Part shown: positions 42,428 to 50,964 of the stretch, in pieces
Numbering within the stretch: position 1 is the stretch's first letter
Layout: the number at the start of each line of letters is the position of its first letter
Assembly: GCF_002259485.1 (NCBI RefSeq)
Contig: NZ_NPGA01000007.1
Location: 1 to 64,000, forward strand
Origin: Rhodococcus sp. 14-1411-2a
GTDB taxonomy: Bacteria > Actinomycetota > Actinomycetes > Mycobacteriales > Mycobacteriaceae
Direction: 5' to 3'
Length of the DNA stretch: 64,000 nt
Translations under genes and position numbers: made by a program
The notes under the pieces: model-generated
What the model saw: the letters and a program-made list of their open reading frames with translations, nothing else
The model's database searches: none
What the model was told of the DNA's origin: nothing

Positions 42428-42787
42428 ACCGCGGTTCGACGGCGTGATCGCGCACCCGGCCGTCGAATACGTCGGCTTCATTGTGGCCTGACCACGTTTC
42501 GATGCTGATTCCTCGGAAATGCGCCGGCCTGCTTGCCCGAGTTCGATTGGTGGACAACGAGTTCGCGCAAACGCACATGCGTTCGTCAGACGCGCGCGAG
42601 TTCGTCCACCATTCCGCGAGCATCCGGCGAAAGCGCGCGCGTTTGCGGCGGCACTGATGAACGCCGCGGTCGATGTTCGGCGCAGCGGGGATGATGTTCG
42701 AGACGTGTTCGCCCCACATCCACAGCGCTCAGCAGAGGTTTGCCACCGCAGAAGTCACCGGCACACCCCGGTCAGTAAGGTCTAAGG
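42428..42787. other. Non-coding gap with nested inverted repeats
   Basis: I see no credible gene in these 360 bp. At its centre, TGGTGGAC (42548-42555) and GTCCACCA (42604-42611) are perfect arms; inside them lies a short hairpin AACGCA-CA-TGCGTT (42569-42582). GAGTTCG recurs at 42539, 42559 and 42598 (spacings 20 and 39). This could be a structured RNA, a cruciform or a regulator site upstream of cinA; no promoter is obvious. Confidence 0.45.
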
Positions 42788-44074
42788 ATGACTGTGCGAG
42801 CAGGTGTGGTGGTCACGGGAACCGAGGTTCTGGCCGGTCGGGTCACCGACCGGAACGGCCCATGGGTGGCTCAGCGACTTCTCGAGATGGGCGTCGACGT
42901 CGCCCACATCACCGTGTGCGGTGATCGACCGGACGATCTGTCTGCGCAGGTTCGGTTTCTGGCCGACCAACGCGTGGACTTGATCGTCACCACCGGAGGT
43001 TTGGGTCCGACCGCCGACGACCTCACCGTTCCGACCGTCGCCGCGCTGTACGGCCGCGAATTGATCCTGGACGCCGAGCTCGAAGATCGCATCCACGCAA
43101 TCGTGCAACGGTGGCGAAGCAGAATGAGTTCCGCAACCGACTCCGAGCCGCTACGGGCCGGTATCCGAAAGCAGGCGATGGTTCCCCAAGGTGCGCAGTC
43201 CATTTCACCGACCGGAACCGCACCCGGGGTCGCGATACCGGCCGACGACTCCAGATCACTGCCCGCCGTCCTCATTCTGCCCGGCCCACCTCGCGAGCTG
43301 CAGGCGATGTGGCCGGAAGCCCTCGACAGCGCACCCGTCGCCGAGGTCCTCGCCCGCCGCACGCAGATGCGCCAGGACACCATTCGCGGCTACCGACTGT
43401 CCGAGGCCGACCTCGCCGAAACGCTGCGAACAGCACAGCGCGAGATCACGGGATTCGACGATCTCGAGATCACCACCTGCCTGAGTCTCGGCGAGCTCGA
43501 AATGGTGACCCGTTACGCCGAGTCGGCGAGACCGGCTTACATGCAACTCGAACGTCTCGTCGGGAAAATCCATGGTGCACGGGTCTTTTCGACCGACGGG
43601 TCCACCGTCGACGACATCGTCGCGCACCGTCTGTCCGGGCATCGCATCGCCACGGCAGAATCGTGCACCGGAGGGATGATCGCCGCACGCCTGACCGACC
43701 GCGCAGGATCGTCGGCGTACGTCATCGGCGCGGTGGTGTCCTACGCCAACGAGGCGAAAACGGGCCTGCTCGACGTCCCCGCCGAGGTCATCGACCAACA
43801 CGGAGCGGTCAGCGAGCCGGTGGCGGCGCTGATGGCCGAAGGCGCACTGAATCGACTGAACGTCGACATCGCGGTATCGACGAGTGGCGTCGCGGGCCCG
43901 GGTGGTGGCACCGAGGCCAAACCGGTCGGGACCGTCTGCTTCGCTATCGCCGTCACGGGCCGACCGACCGTCACCCACACCCTTCATCTCCCCGGAGACC
44001 GGGCAAGTGTCCGTGCACTGTCGACCACCGCGGCAATGCATATGCTCGCCGACGCATTGAAGCCCGACCGATGA
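42788..44074 (+). CDS. cinA: CinA-family competence/damage-inducible protein
   Basis: The 428-aa protein has the two-domain CinA layout: an N-terminal MoaB-like domain ([60 protein letters not shown]) and a C-terminal NMN-amidohydrolase-like domain ([60 protein letters not shown]). The ESCTGG motif is that of nicotinamide-nucleotide deamidase domains. Family members act in pyridine-nucleotide salvage or ADP-ribose hydrolysis. It is coupled to a TetR gene by a 4-base overlap (ATGA at 44071), which is unusual for cinA. Confidence 0.92.
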   Translation: MTVRAGVVVTGTEVLAGRVTDRNGPWVAQRLLEMGVDVAHITVCGDRPDDLSAQVRFLADQRVDLIVTTGGLGPTADDLTVPTVAALYGRELILDAELEDRIHAIVQRWRSRMSSATDSEPLRAGIRKQAMVPQGAQSISPTGTAPGVAIPADDSRSLPAVLILPGPPRELQAMWPEALDSAPVAEVLARRTQMRQDTIRGYRLSEADLAETLRTAQREITGFDDLEITTCLSLGELEMVTRYAESARPAYMQLERLVGKIHGARVFSTDGSTVDDIVAHRLSGHRIATAESCTGGMIAARLTDRAGSSAYVIGAVVSYANEAKTGLLDVPAEVIDQHGAVSEPVAALMAEGALNRLNVDIAVSTSGVAGPGGGTEAKPVGTVCFAIAVTGRPTVTHTLHLPGDRASVRALSTTAAMHMLADALKPDR

Positions 44075-44631
44075 CCGAAGGCTCCGACAGGGTCACTCCT
44101 CGCCGACGATCGCCCAAGGGAGCCGCGCGCAGATCGGCGATCCTCGAAGCCGCCCTGAACGCTTATGCAACCAGCGACAGACTCGGTCCACGCCTACGCG
44201 ACATCGCCGAAGCGGCCGGAGTAACCGAAGCAGGCGTGCTCCACCATTTCGGCTCGAAGGACGAATTGTTCGTCGCGATACTCCGCCGCCGCGACGAGGA
44301 CGCCGCGGCGCTGCACGATCTCAGCACAGCAGAGGGGCAGAACGCCTATCTGGCCGAGACGACCATGACTCCGGGACTGACGAAGCTCTTTGTCGACATG
44401 TCCGCTGCAGCAGCCGATCCCGCCCATCCCGCGCACACCTTCATGGCCGAGCATCGCGCCGCTGTGGTGGGCGTGATCGCTCGACTCGCTCCCGATGCCG
44501 ACATCGCCGCCGTGGAAGCCGTCGCCGCACTCGCCGAAGGCCTGCAACTGCAGTGGATCTCCGATCCCAGCATCGACGTCGCGGGTCTCATGCTGCGGTT
44601 CACTGCCGTCTTGCTCGAACTGGATCTTTAG
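44071..44631 (+). CDS. TetR family transcriptional regulator
   Basis: The 186-aa protein has HTH residues [20 protein letters not shown] and [20 protein letters not shown], followed by [20 protein letters not shown], the usual TetR start. The ligand domain is helical with no recognisable class. ATG 44071 overlaps the cinA stop. It may be co-expressed with cinA and could control the secreted-protein genes downstream, where an inverted repeat (44645-44665) lies. Confidence 0.88.
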   Translation: MTEGSDRVTPRRRSPKGAARRSAILEAALNAYATSDRLGPRLRDIAEAAGVTEAGVLHHFGSKDELFVAILRRRDEDAAALHDLSTAEGQNAYLAETTMTPGLTKLFVDMSAAAADPAHPAHTFMAEHRAAVVGVIARLAPDADIAAVEAVAALAEGLQLQWISDPSIDVAGLMLRFTAVLLELDL

Positions 44632-44644
44632 CGCCTCCGCTCTT

Positions 44645-44665
44645 GTGAACTCGGCTTACGTTCAC
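44645..44665. promoter_or_regulatory. Inverted repeat GTGAAC-N9-GTTCAC
   Basis: GTGAAC (44645-44650) and GTTCAC (44660-44665) are 9 bp apart, a spacing that fits a TetR-type dimer site. It lies 14 bp after the TetR stop and before the secreted-protein promoter region. A regulator role is inferred only from form and place. Confidence 0.5.
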
Positions 44666-44671
44666 TAAACC

Positions 44672-44732
44672 TTGCATGATTCAGTTTTGATGTTATCGTT
44701 AGACGAAGTAAGGGTTTGCGTACTCGGTACGC
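44672..44732 (+). promoter_or_regulatory. Possible promoter and leader palindrome of the secreted-protein gene
   Basis: An AT-richer stretch has TTGCAT at 44672-44677 and TATCGT at 44694-44699, 16 bases apart, resembling a -35/-10 pair. Downstream GCGTAC-TCG-GTACGC (44718-44732) is a perfect short palindrome in the leader. The promoter match is weak but is the best candidate between the TetR gene and the secreted-protein gene. Confidence 0.3.
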
Positions 44733-44778
44733 CCAACACACCTCGATCGACCGGGGTGCAACTCATCCAGGAGTACAT

Positions 44779-45216
44779 ATGGTGCACAAGACCGTTCGAC
44801 GAGTTTCGACCATTCTCGCGCTGACAGCTGCAGCGGTAGCCTCGGTTGCCGTCGGTACCGCATCGGCCGATACAGTTTCCTCACCGTTGACACTCGAGAC
44901 CTACAGCCTGCCTCAGTCGGGGTTCTGCGCAGCCAAGATCGACGTATCGATTCGACCCGGCGCGGAATCGAACTCATACGTGATCGTCGGACCGGACGTT
45001 CAGTACCTCGGCATCGGCCCGTGCAACCTCACCGCCACACTCAGCTGGAAGGAACTGGCCACCGGTAGAACGGGTTCGGACGACATCCCGGTCACCAGCG
45101 GACTGGTGAACTACGGGCTGAAAACCTCCTCCGGACACGGTGCCGTCGAATACACGCTGACCACCAACGGGCCCCACACCACCGACCGAGCCACGGGCAC
45201 AGTCCAGATTCCCTGA
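44779..45216 (+). CDS. Secreted protein of unknown function
   Basis: The 145-aa protein starts at ATG 44779 after AGGAG and has a signal peptide (VRRVSTILALTAAAVASVAV, cut near ASA-D). The mature part reads TLETYSLPQSGFCAAKIDVS, later IGPCNLTATLSWKELATGRT, so two Cys may form a disulfide in a beta-rich domain. I do not recognise a named family. It is followed 26 bp later by a lipoprotein gene in the same direction, so the two may be co-expressed at the cell surface. Confidence 0.78.
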   Translation: MVHKTVRRVSTILALTAAAVASVAVGTASADTVSSPLTLETYSLPQSGFCAAKIDVSIRPGAESNSYVIVGPDVQYLGIGPCNLTATLSWKELATGRTGSDDIPVTSGLVNYGLKTSSGHGAVEYTLTTNGPHTTDRATGTVQIP

Positions 45217-45242
45217 GCAGTGCGGACGAGCAGGAGACAACA

Positions 45243-45914
45243 GTGAACAGAATCGGAACGTTTTCGGCGTTCGGAATAGTCGGTCTGATCGCACTGACTG
45301 GATGTACCACGGCGGAAACGGCACCAGCCGACACCGCAACCACCGCGTCGACATCGGCTGCGCCACAGCCTGTTCCAGGAGAAGTCTCCGGTACGGACCC
45401 GGCGGGTGGCGCTGACTCCGACGGAGCGCAATCGGATGGGACCGCAACCGGCGGCGGTGACGGTGCAGGCGGCGCCGCCGTCCCGGCGTGCACCGCTGCA
45501 GACATCACCCCCGCCCTCGGAGACATCACGCCGAGCGATGTCCAGACAACGGTTCCGTTGCGCTACACCAACTCCGGATCCGTACCGTGCAACGTCACAG
45601 GATTTCCCGGAGCAACGCTGCAAGGACCCGACGTCGACGGGTTGGGACCGGACTACGACCTGGCGCGTAGTGAGATCACGCCGTCGACCACCATCACCCT
45701 CGAACCCGGGGCGGCCGCAGTTGCCGAACTGACTCTCGGCACGGTGAACAAGAACGATGAGAGAGCGTGGATCCCGTCTGCATTTCTCACCACCGCGCCC
45801 GGTGACACGACAGTGATGACACTTCCCTTCCCCGCATCGGTCGGTGTACAGCGTCAAGACGGTGCGACGCGTCCCGCCAGCTACATCGGTGCCTTCAGCG
45901 GGCCTGTCTACTGA
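45243..45914 (+). CDS. DUF4232-domain lipoprotein
   Basis: The 223-aa protein starts at GTG 45243, with a lipobox (GLIALTGC) so it is a likely lipoprotein. A Thr/Ala/Gly-rich linker (residues about 25-80, with TATGGGDGAGGAA) leads to a DUF4232 domain: VPACTAADITPALGDITPSD, VPLRYTNSGSVPCNVTGFPG and LGTVNKNDERAWIPSAFLTT. The domain is a surface-exposed beta sandwich of unknown function found in many actinobacterial lipoproteins. It probably shares a transcript with the secreted protein upstream. Confidence 0.85.
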   Translation: MNRIGTFSAFGIVGLIALTGCTTAETAPADTATTASTSAAPQPVPGEVSGTDPAGGADSDGAQSDGTATGGGDGAGGAAVPACTAADITPALGDITPSDVQTTVPLRYTNSGSVPCNVTGFPGATLQGPDVDGLGPDYDLARSEITPSTTITLEPGAAAVAELTLGTVNKNDERAWIPSAFLTTAPGDTTVMTLPFPASVGVQRQDGATRPASYIGAFSGPVY

Positions 45915-45977
45915 CATCGACATCATCGCCTCGTCCGACTTGTCAGACTCCCGACCGCGGGAGGACAATTCGTCACC

Positions 45978-46577
45978 ATGGCATTGATCTCGAAGGGCTT
46001 CGTGGGCCGCCGACGCGGCGACGACGGGCGTACTCCCCCCGGTCAGTATCTGACCAAGGATTTTCCCGTCCTCGCGATCGGGCCTGCGCCCGTGGTCGCG
46101 ACCGACCAATGGTCGTTCTCGGTCACCACCGAACGCGGCGAGACTCGCAGCTGGACCTGGGACGAATTCGCGGCTCTCCCGCACGAGACTCCGACCGTCG
46201 ACATCCACTGCGTCACCAAGTGGTCCAAGCTCGACACCACCTGGAAGGGCGTGAGCCTGGACGTTCTACTGGACGGTCTCGATACCGATGCCGGCTACGT
46301 CGTGGTGCACGGCTTCGACGGCTACACGACCAATCTTCCCCTCGAAGATCTCAGGGATGGGAAGGCCTGGCTGGTCACCGAGTTCGACGGCGCTCCCCTG
46401 ACTCGCGAACACGGTGGTCCCGCACGGCTTCTCGTTCCACATCTGTACTTCTGGAAATCGGCGAAGTGGATCTCGAGCATCGAGCTCACCGCGGAGAACG
46501 AGCAAGGCTTCTGGGAACGCGGTGGATACCACGACTACGGAGATCCGTGGCGCGAGCAGCGATACCAGGGCGACTGA
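45978..46577 (+). CDS. Sulfite-oxidase-like molybdopterin oxidoreductase
   Basis: The 199-aa protein has the sulfite-oxidase/YedY-like molybdopterin fold: WSFSVTTERGETRSWTWDEF, PTVDIHCVTKWSKLDTTWKG with the Cys that ligates molybdenum, and EHGGPARLLVPHLYFWKSAK. This is the short, signal-less form seen in actinobacteria. Electrons probably go to the partner reductase, since the next gene starts one base after its stop. The substrate is unknown. ATG 45978 is used. Confidence 0.88.
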   Translation: MALISKGFVGRRRGDDGRTPPGQYLTKDFPVLAIGPAPVVATDQWSFSVTTERGETRSWTWDEFAALPHETPTVDIHCVTKWSKLDTTWKGVSLDVLLDGLDTDAGYVVVHGFDGYTTNLPLEDLRDGKAWLVTEFDGAPLTREHGGPARLLVPHLYFWKSAKWISSIELTAENEQGFWERGGYHDYGDPWREQRYQGD

Positions 46578-46578
46578 C

Positions 46579-47331
46579 GTGACATCGGCAGCCGGGGCGA
46601 AACCCTGGCTCGTTGCCACGGCGGCGACCGTGCGGCGTGAGACACCCACCGCGTCCACCCTCGTTCTCGACGTCGACGGATGGCCCGGCCATCTCGCCGG
46701 ACAGCATGTGGACGTCAAGCTCACCGCCGAGGACGGCTACAGCGCACAGCGAAGCTACTCCTTGGCGTCGGCACCCGACGGCACGTCGCGCATCGAGATC
46801 ACTGTGCAGAACGTCGCCGACGGTGAGGTGTCTCCTTACCTGGTCGAGGCCGTCGAGGTCGGCGATCGCATCGAAATCCGCGGGCCGGTGGGTCGATGGT
46901 TCGTCTGGCGGCCGTCCCGGCCCTCCGAGACGCCGTCTCCGCCGATCCTGTTGGTGGGCGGCGGTTCCGGCATCGTCCCGCTCCGCGCGATGGTTCGTGC
47001 GCAGGCGTCCGCGGACGGCGGTCGGGTGCCGTTCCGGGTGTTGTACTCCGTGCGCGAACCCACGGAGGTCTACTTCGCGGACGAATGGGCTCGTCCACCG
47101 GCCGGTGTGGACGTCACCATGATCCACACGCGGCGTGCTCCTGCCGGCAACGCACGGCCCCTCGGCCGCATCACGGTCGAGGACCTCGACGCACACGGAT
47201 GGCCGGCGGAGTTCGAGCCGCGTTGCTACATCTGTGGCCCCACGAGTTTCGTGGACACAGTGGCCGACATGCTGGTGCAGCGGGGCCACTCGGCAGCGAA
47301 CATCCGAACGGAGCGTTTCGGACCGAGCTGA
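46579..47331 (+). CDS. Ferredoxin-reductase-like FAD/NAD(P)-binding oxidoreductase
   Basis: The 250-aa protein starts at GTG 46579, one base after the preceding stop. It has an FAD-binding barrel (HLAGQHVDVKLTAEDGYSAQ, RSYSLASAPDGTSRIEITVQ with the RxYS motif), then an NAD(P)-binding domain (ILLVGGGSGIVPLRAMVRAQ, VLYSVREPTEVYFADEW, RCYICGPTSFVDTVADMLV). It lacks a 2Fe-2S domain. It should pass electrons between NAD(P)H and the molybdopterin protein encoded just upstream. Together they look like a two-part oxidoreductase. Confidence 0.9.
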   Translation: MTSAAGAKPWLVATAATVRRETPTASTLVLDVDGWPGHLAGQHVDVKLTAEDGYSAQRSYSLASAPDGTSRIEITVQNVADGEVSPYLVEAVEVGDRIEIRGPVGRWFVWRPSRPSETPSPPILLVGGGSGIVPLRAMVRAQASADGGRVPFRVLYSVREPTEVYFADEWARPPAGVDVTMIHTRRAPAGNARPLGRITVEDLDAHGWPAEFEPRCYICGPTSFVDTVADMLVQRGHSAANIRTERFGPS

Positions 47332-47342
47332 GGAGCAGCAGC

Positions 47343-48716
47343 TCAGACGATATCGCCGAGGAACTCGATCTTGAGTCGGGTGTAGTCGTCGGTCCATTCC
47401 GAATCCACCGACATGAACGAATGGTCCAGTCTCGCCTCGTTCTTGCTGTACAGGTTCAGGCGGTTGGCGACGCCCACTCGATCCAGCGCAGCGCTCAGTT
47501 CGGCTGCCTGGTCGGGGAAGGTACCGGTGTTGCCGTCGGAGATGAAACTGGGAGGAAAGTCGGCCGTGACATTGTCGATGACGTTCGCCTGCTCCAGCAA
47601 CGCTCGGTCGGTGGTGTCGAGGTAGCTTCGGGCGGCGATATCGAAGAAGAATCCGTTCGACGGGCTCGGTGATTGCGGTGCGCCCGCTCTAGCGACATCG
47701 AGGGCAGCACTCTCGAAAACCACTGCCTTCAGCGCATTTCGGTCGATGGTGGGCTCGATACCCAGCGCCCGCGCGTAATCGGAATTGGTCTGCACGGCAG
47801 CGTAGCTGCCAGCGATGTGCCCACCCGCACTGGTTCCGGCGAGGACGACGCGACTCATGTCGAGTCCGTACCCGTCCGCGTTCGTTTCCAGAAACTGCAC
47901 GGCCTGGCCCAGTTGGATTGTCTGCGTGGGAAATCGGTAGCTCGGCGCGAACGCGTAGTTCACCGACACCACGTTGTAGCCGGCGTCGAGCATGGGGCCG
48001 GCCCACGACGCGCCACCGGAATTGCCGCTGGGCGCACCGTCCGTTTTGTCTCCGACAATCCAGCCACCACCGTGAATCACGATGTATGTGGGCCGGCTGA
48101 CCGACGGATCGTCGTCGGCGATGTAGATGTCGAGAAACGAATTCGGAAGCGTCGAACCGTATTCGATGTCGTTGGTGAGGCGTGCACCGTCGACCACCGC
48201 CGTGGCCGTCTGCGCGTCGGGCTCGAAGGAATTGCTCTGCCCCAACGCATGCAGCGATCGAATCAGTGGTGCCGGACTGGCCGCCGTGCCGACGACCACG
48301 ACGGAAATCACCAATGCAATCGCTGCAGCGAAGCCCGCCGGGACGGCGGTGGCCACCCCACGAGCGGAGGCCTTCGAACGGCCTGCCCATGCCGACGCGA
48401 GCAGATAGAAGCCGAGCGCCATCGACGCAGCCAAGGCCGTGACCCACAGTGCGTGGATATCCGTCACCAGCCATGCCACCTGAGTCACGACGGTGAGGGA
48501 CCCGAGCGAAGTCCCCACGCTTACATGCTTTCCGGCATCGGACGAGACGAGACATGTCGCGACGACTGCCACGGCGATGACCCACAACCCCACCGCGAGC
48601 TGCTGACGGATGAGGACGAACTCGAGCCACGCGAGTACGACGCCGGTCACCGCGAGCGCAGTCGTCATCGCTCTCGTACGGTGCCCTGCTCCCACTTCGA
48701 TGTCCGCCTGCACCAT
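47343..48716 (-). CDS. Membrane-anchored HSL/BD-FAE-type esterase
   Basis: The 457-aa protein has five predicted membrane helices in residues about 15-155 (for example AMTTALAVTGVVLAWLEFVL and AAAIALVISVVVVGTAASPA), then an alpha/beta hydrolase domain. The oxyanion motif YIVIHGGGWIVGDKTDGAPS and the nucleophile elbow VVLAGTSAGGHIAGSYAAVQ (Ser) are clear; the acid and His are likely near FISDGNTGTFPDQAAEL and RLDHSFMSVDSEW. Such fused forms are common in actinobacteria with unknown substrates. ATG 48716 is used; GTG 48719 is an alternative. It follows the deaminase gene in the same direction by 10 bp. Confidence 0.88.
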   Translation of the reverse strand: MVQADIEVGAGHRTRAMTTALAVTGVVLAWLEFVLIRQQLAVGLWVIAVAVVATCLVSSDAGKHVSVGTSLGSLTVVTQVAWLVTDIHALWVTALAASMALGFYLLASAWAGRSKASARGVATAVPAGFAAAIALVISVVVVGTAASPAPLIRSLHALGQSNSFEPDAQTATAVVDGARLTNDIEYGSTLPNSFLDIYIADDDPSVSRPTYIVIHGGGWIVGDKTDGAPSGNSGGASWAGPMLDAGYNVVSVNYAFAPSYRFPTQTIQLGQAVQFLETNADGYGLDMSRVVLAGTSAGGHIAGSYAAVQTNSDYARALGIEPTIDRNALKAVVFESAALDVARAGAPQSPSPSNGFFFDIAARSYLDTTDRALLEQANVIDNVTADFPPSFISDGNTGTFPDQAAELSAALDRVGVANRLNLYSKNEARLDHSFMSVDSEWTDDYTRLKIEFLGDIV

Positions 48717-48726
48717 CACTGCCCCA

Positions 48727-49215
48727 CTACTGCGCAGAAGTGTGGCGTTGCCTGTGCAGTTCGCGAACGGCCTCGCTGAACTCGGCGACCGGTCCGTCCA
48801 CCGCGATGCCGGGCACGATCTGCTGGATGGGCGACGGCGTGATCGCGAGGGGTGCAGCACCGAATTCTTCGAGCCACGTGAGCAATTGAGCAGTCGACGT
48901 GGCGTAGACGATGCGGCCGAGTCCGACTATGCCGTGGCTCGCAGAGCACATCACACAGTGCTCACCGGAGGTGTAGACCGTAGAGGATCGACGCTGATCG
49001 GCGTCCAGGTTGGTCGCAGCCCACCGAGACAGTGCGATCTCGGGATGCTGGGTGGGATCGCCTCGGTCGCCGACCCGGTTCCTGTCCTCGGCCAGCAACT
49101 GGCCACTGTCCGATACCAGAATAGAGCCGAACGGATCGTTGCCCGTTCGCGCCGCCTCTGCAGCAAGATCCACAGCACGGGCCAGAAATGCACGGTCGCT
49201 CGAAGAGATGCTCAC
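48727..49215 (-). CDS. Cytidine/deoxycytidylate-deaminase-fold nucleoside deaminase
   Basis: The 162-aa protein has the deaminase zinc site: HPEIALSRWAATNLD, where HxE is the proton-donating segment, and STVYTSGEHCVMCSASHGIV, with CxxC for zinc. Most relatives have HAE and EPCPMC; here it is HPE and EHCVMC, so the usual Pro before the first Cys is His. GNDPFGSILVSDSGQLLAED is the substrate-loop block of guanine-deaminase-like members. GTG 49215 is the best start; the longer frame is not coding. The substrate is uncertain. Confidence 0.82.
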   Translation of the reverse strand: MSISSSDRAFLARAVDLAAEAARTGNDPFGSILVSDSGQLLAEDRNRVGDRGDPTQHPEIALSRWAATNLDADQRRSSTVYTSGEHCVMCSASHGIVGLGRIVYATSTAQLLTWLEEFGAAPLAITPSPIQQIVPGIAVDGPVAEFSEAVRELHRQRHTSAQ

Positions 49216-49322
49216 AGTGCACCGGCAGCGACGGTCGAAGTGTTCACGTCTCGACCGTACCGCCTCGAAATCACGGCCTGCCTGACCGGTAATTGGACAC
49301 CGATCCTCGGTATGGTCGGCGG

Positions 49323-49898
49323 GTGAGCTTCTCGGTACGGCCTGCCACGTCGTTCGCAGATCTGCGGACGATTCTCGGCCCGAAGAACCCGACGTCCTCG
49401 GTCTGTTGGTGTCTGAGTCATCGAATCGATTCCGCGACCAACAGAGCGCTTGTCGGTCCGGAACGCGCCGCATACGTCGAGAAGCTGACCCGTCGAAAAG
49501 TCGCACCGGGTGTGCTGGCCTACGACGGGGACGAGGTGGTCGGTTGGGCTGCGGTGGCACCACGCGCGGAGCTGCCGTTCGCGCGCTCGAACAAGATTCC
49601 GCACGTCGACGACTTACCGGTCTGGACGGCCTGGTGCTTCCGCGTCAAGGCCGGACACCGCATGCGCGGGATAGCGCACGTGCTCTTGGACGGTGCCGTT
49701 CAATTCGCGGCCGATCACGGTGCTCCGGCCATCGAGGGCTATCCGGTGGACAACAAGGGTGCGAAGGTCGATCTGACGATGGCCTACGTCGGCACCCGCG
49801 GACTGTTCGATTCGGCAGGCTTCGAGTTCGCCGCCGAGACGACATCGGTATCGGGCGGAATCCCGCGAGTCATCATGCGAAAAGACCTGCGTACGTGA
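49323..49898 (+). CDS. GNAT family N-acetyltransferase
   Basis: The 191-aa protein starts at GTG 49323. It has an N-terminal region FSVRPATSFADLRTILGPKN, then GVLAYDGDEVVGWAAVAPRA and the acetyl-CoA loop VKAGHRMRGIAHVLLDGAV (a variant of R/Q-x-x-G-x-G/A). PAIEGYPVDNKGAKVDLTMA and GLFDSAGFEFAAETTSVSGG complete the fold. The substrate is unknown. It is divergent from the deaminase gene with 107 bp between. Confidence 0.84.
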   Translation: MSFSVRPATSFADLRTILGPKNPTSSVCWCLSHRIDSATNRALVGPERAAYVEKLTRRKVAPGVLAYDGDEVVGWAAVAPRAELPFARSNKIPHVDDLPVWTAWCFRVKAGHRMRGIAHVLLDGAVQFAADHGAPAIEGYPVDNKGAKVDLTMAYVGTRGLFDSAGFEFAAETTSVSGGIPRVIMRKDLRT

Positions 49899-49971
49899 CG
49901 TGGGACTCCTGACCCGAGAGGTGCCTGATGCCGATGTCGCAGACGAACACGTGAATCACGACTTTCACACG

Positions 49972-50895
49972 TCAGTCTCCGAACAGTGAACTCAGTGCCG
50001 GTGCGACGTCGCGGTAGGTCTTGATGGTCCGTATACGACCGTGCCCTGTTCGCGCGAGATCCCGTCCGAGGTCGACGTCATGTTCACCCGACGTGTCCAG
50101 CAGTACGTCCAGGCGCGCGATCCTGGCTGCGGTCGAGCGTGGATCGGGACCGGCGTTGTGGACGCAGTCCGAGAGCAGAAGAACCCGTGGGTCGGGAGCC
50201 GACGCCGTACTCAGTAGCCCGGCCGCGGTCTGGAGCGCGAACTGCACGTTGGTCAATCCCCGCGCCGGAATGCGGAGAACGGTGTCGAGAATATTCAATG
50301 GGGTCCGCGAGTCGCCGAATCGAGTGAGTACGGCCGCGTCGGACCAGAACGCGACGACCGCGAGGTTGTCTCGGTTCATCTCACCGGCCAGAGCGCCGAC
50401 GGTCGCGGCCGCAGTCCGCACCCGTTCGCCCTTCATCGACCCGGAGATGTCGACCACCAGGACGATGGATCGCTTGGTGTGCAAGCGTTCTCGGACGACG
50501 ATGTCATCGTCCTCCGGTATCGGATTGGCCGCAAACACATCGAGCATGCGGTCCAGGTCGATCTCGTCACTGCCGCCTCGATAGCGCAGAGACGTCAACT
50601 CCCCGACGCCACGCCGTGCGCGTGTGTCGATGCGTGGCCGCCGAACTGCAAGACGAGCCGCGATCTTTCGGGCGCGGGCCCGAGTCGCGGCGTCGGCAGT
50701 CGACTCGCTTTCGGTCGCGTCGGTCAAAGGAATCACTTCGGCCGATTCCTCGGTGAATCCGGGTGCCGACGGATTGTTCTCGCCGGCAGCCTTACCCGGC
50801 TTGCTGCGGCCCTGAGCGATCAGTACCGCACCGCTTCCGCCGCCGGGACGAAACAGCGACGGTGACTCCGTCAGCTGTTTCGGTTTGCGGCGCAA
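49972..50895 (-). CDS. VWA-domain (CoxE/BchD-like) protein
   Basis: The protein is about 307 aa with a disordered N-terminal half and a C-terminal von Willebrand A domain: KRSIVLVVDISGSMKGERVR holds the DxSxS metal site, and VVAFWSDAAVLTRFGDSRTP and VLLLSDCVHNAGPDPRSTAA complete the pocket. VWA proteins of this kind partner with MoxR ATPases in chaperone or cofactor-insertion machines, and a MoxR gene lies just upstream. The start is uncertain: TTG 50895 is the only usual codon near and there is no in-frame ATG or GTG after the MoxR stop at 50965. Confidence 0.8.
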   Translation of the reverse strand: MRRKPKQLTESPSLFRPGGGSGAVLIAQGRSKPGKAAGENNPSAPGFTEESAEVIPLTDATESESTADAATRARARKIAARLAVRRPRIDTRARRGVGELTSLRYRGGSDEIDLDRMLDVFAANPIPEDDDIVVRERLHTKRSIVLVVDISGSMKGERVRTAAATVGALAGEMNRDNLAVVAFWSDAAVLTRFGDSRTPLNILDTVLRIPARGLTNVQFALQTAAGLLSTASAPDPRVLLLSDCVHNAGPDPRSTAARIARLDVLLDTSGEHDVDLGRDLARTGHGRIRTIKTYRDVAPALSSLFGD

Positions 50896-50964
50896 CGGCT
50901 TCAGAGTTCCTGCCGGCTTACGGGTCCCCGGCCGTGTGATCGGAGATTCGGCCTCGACGGCTCT

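Noticed and set aside
42519..42785. A plus-strand open frame of 88 codons in the cinA upstream gap
   Set aside because: Composition is Arg/Ala/His-rich with no domain, and it spans the nested repeats; it is more likely non-coding.
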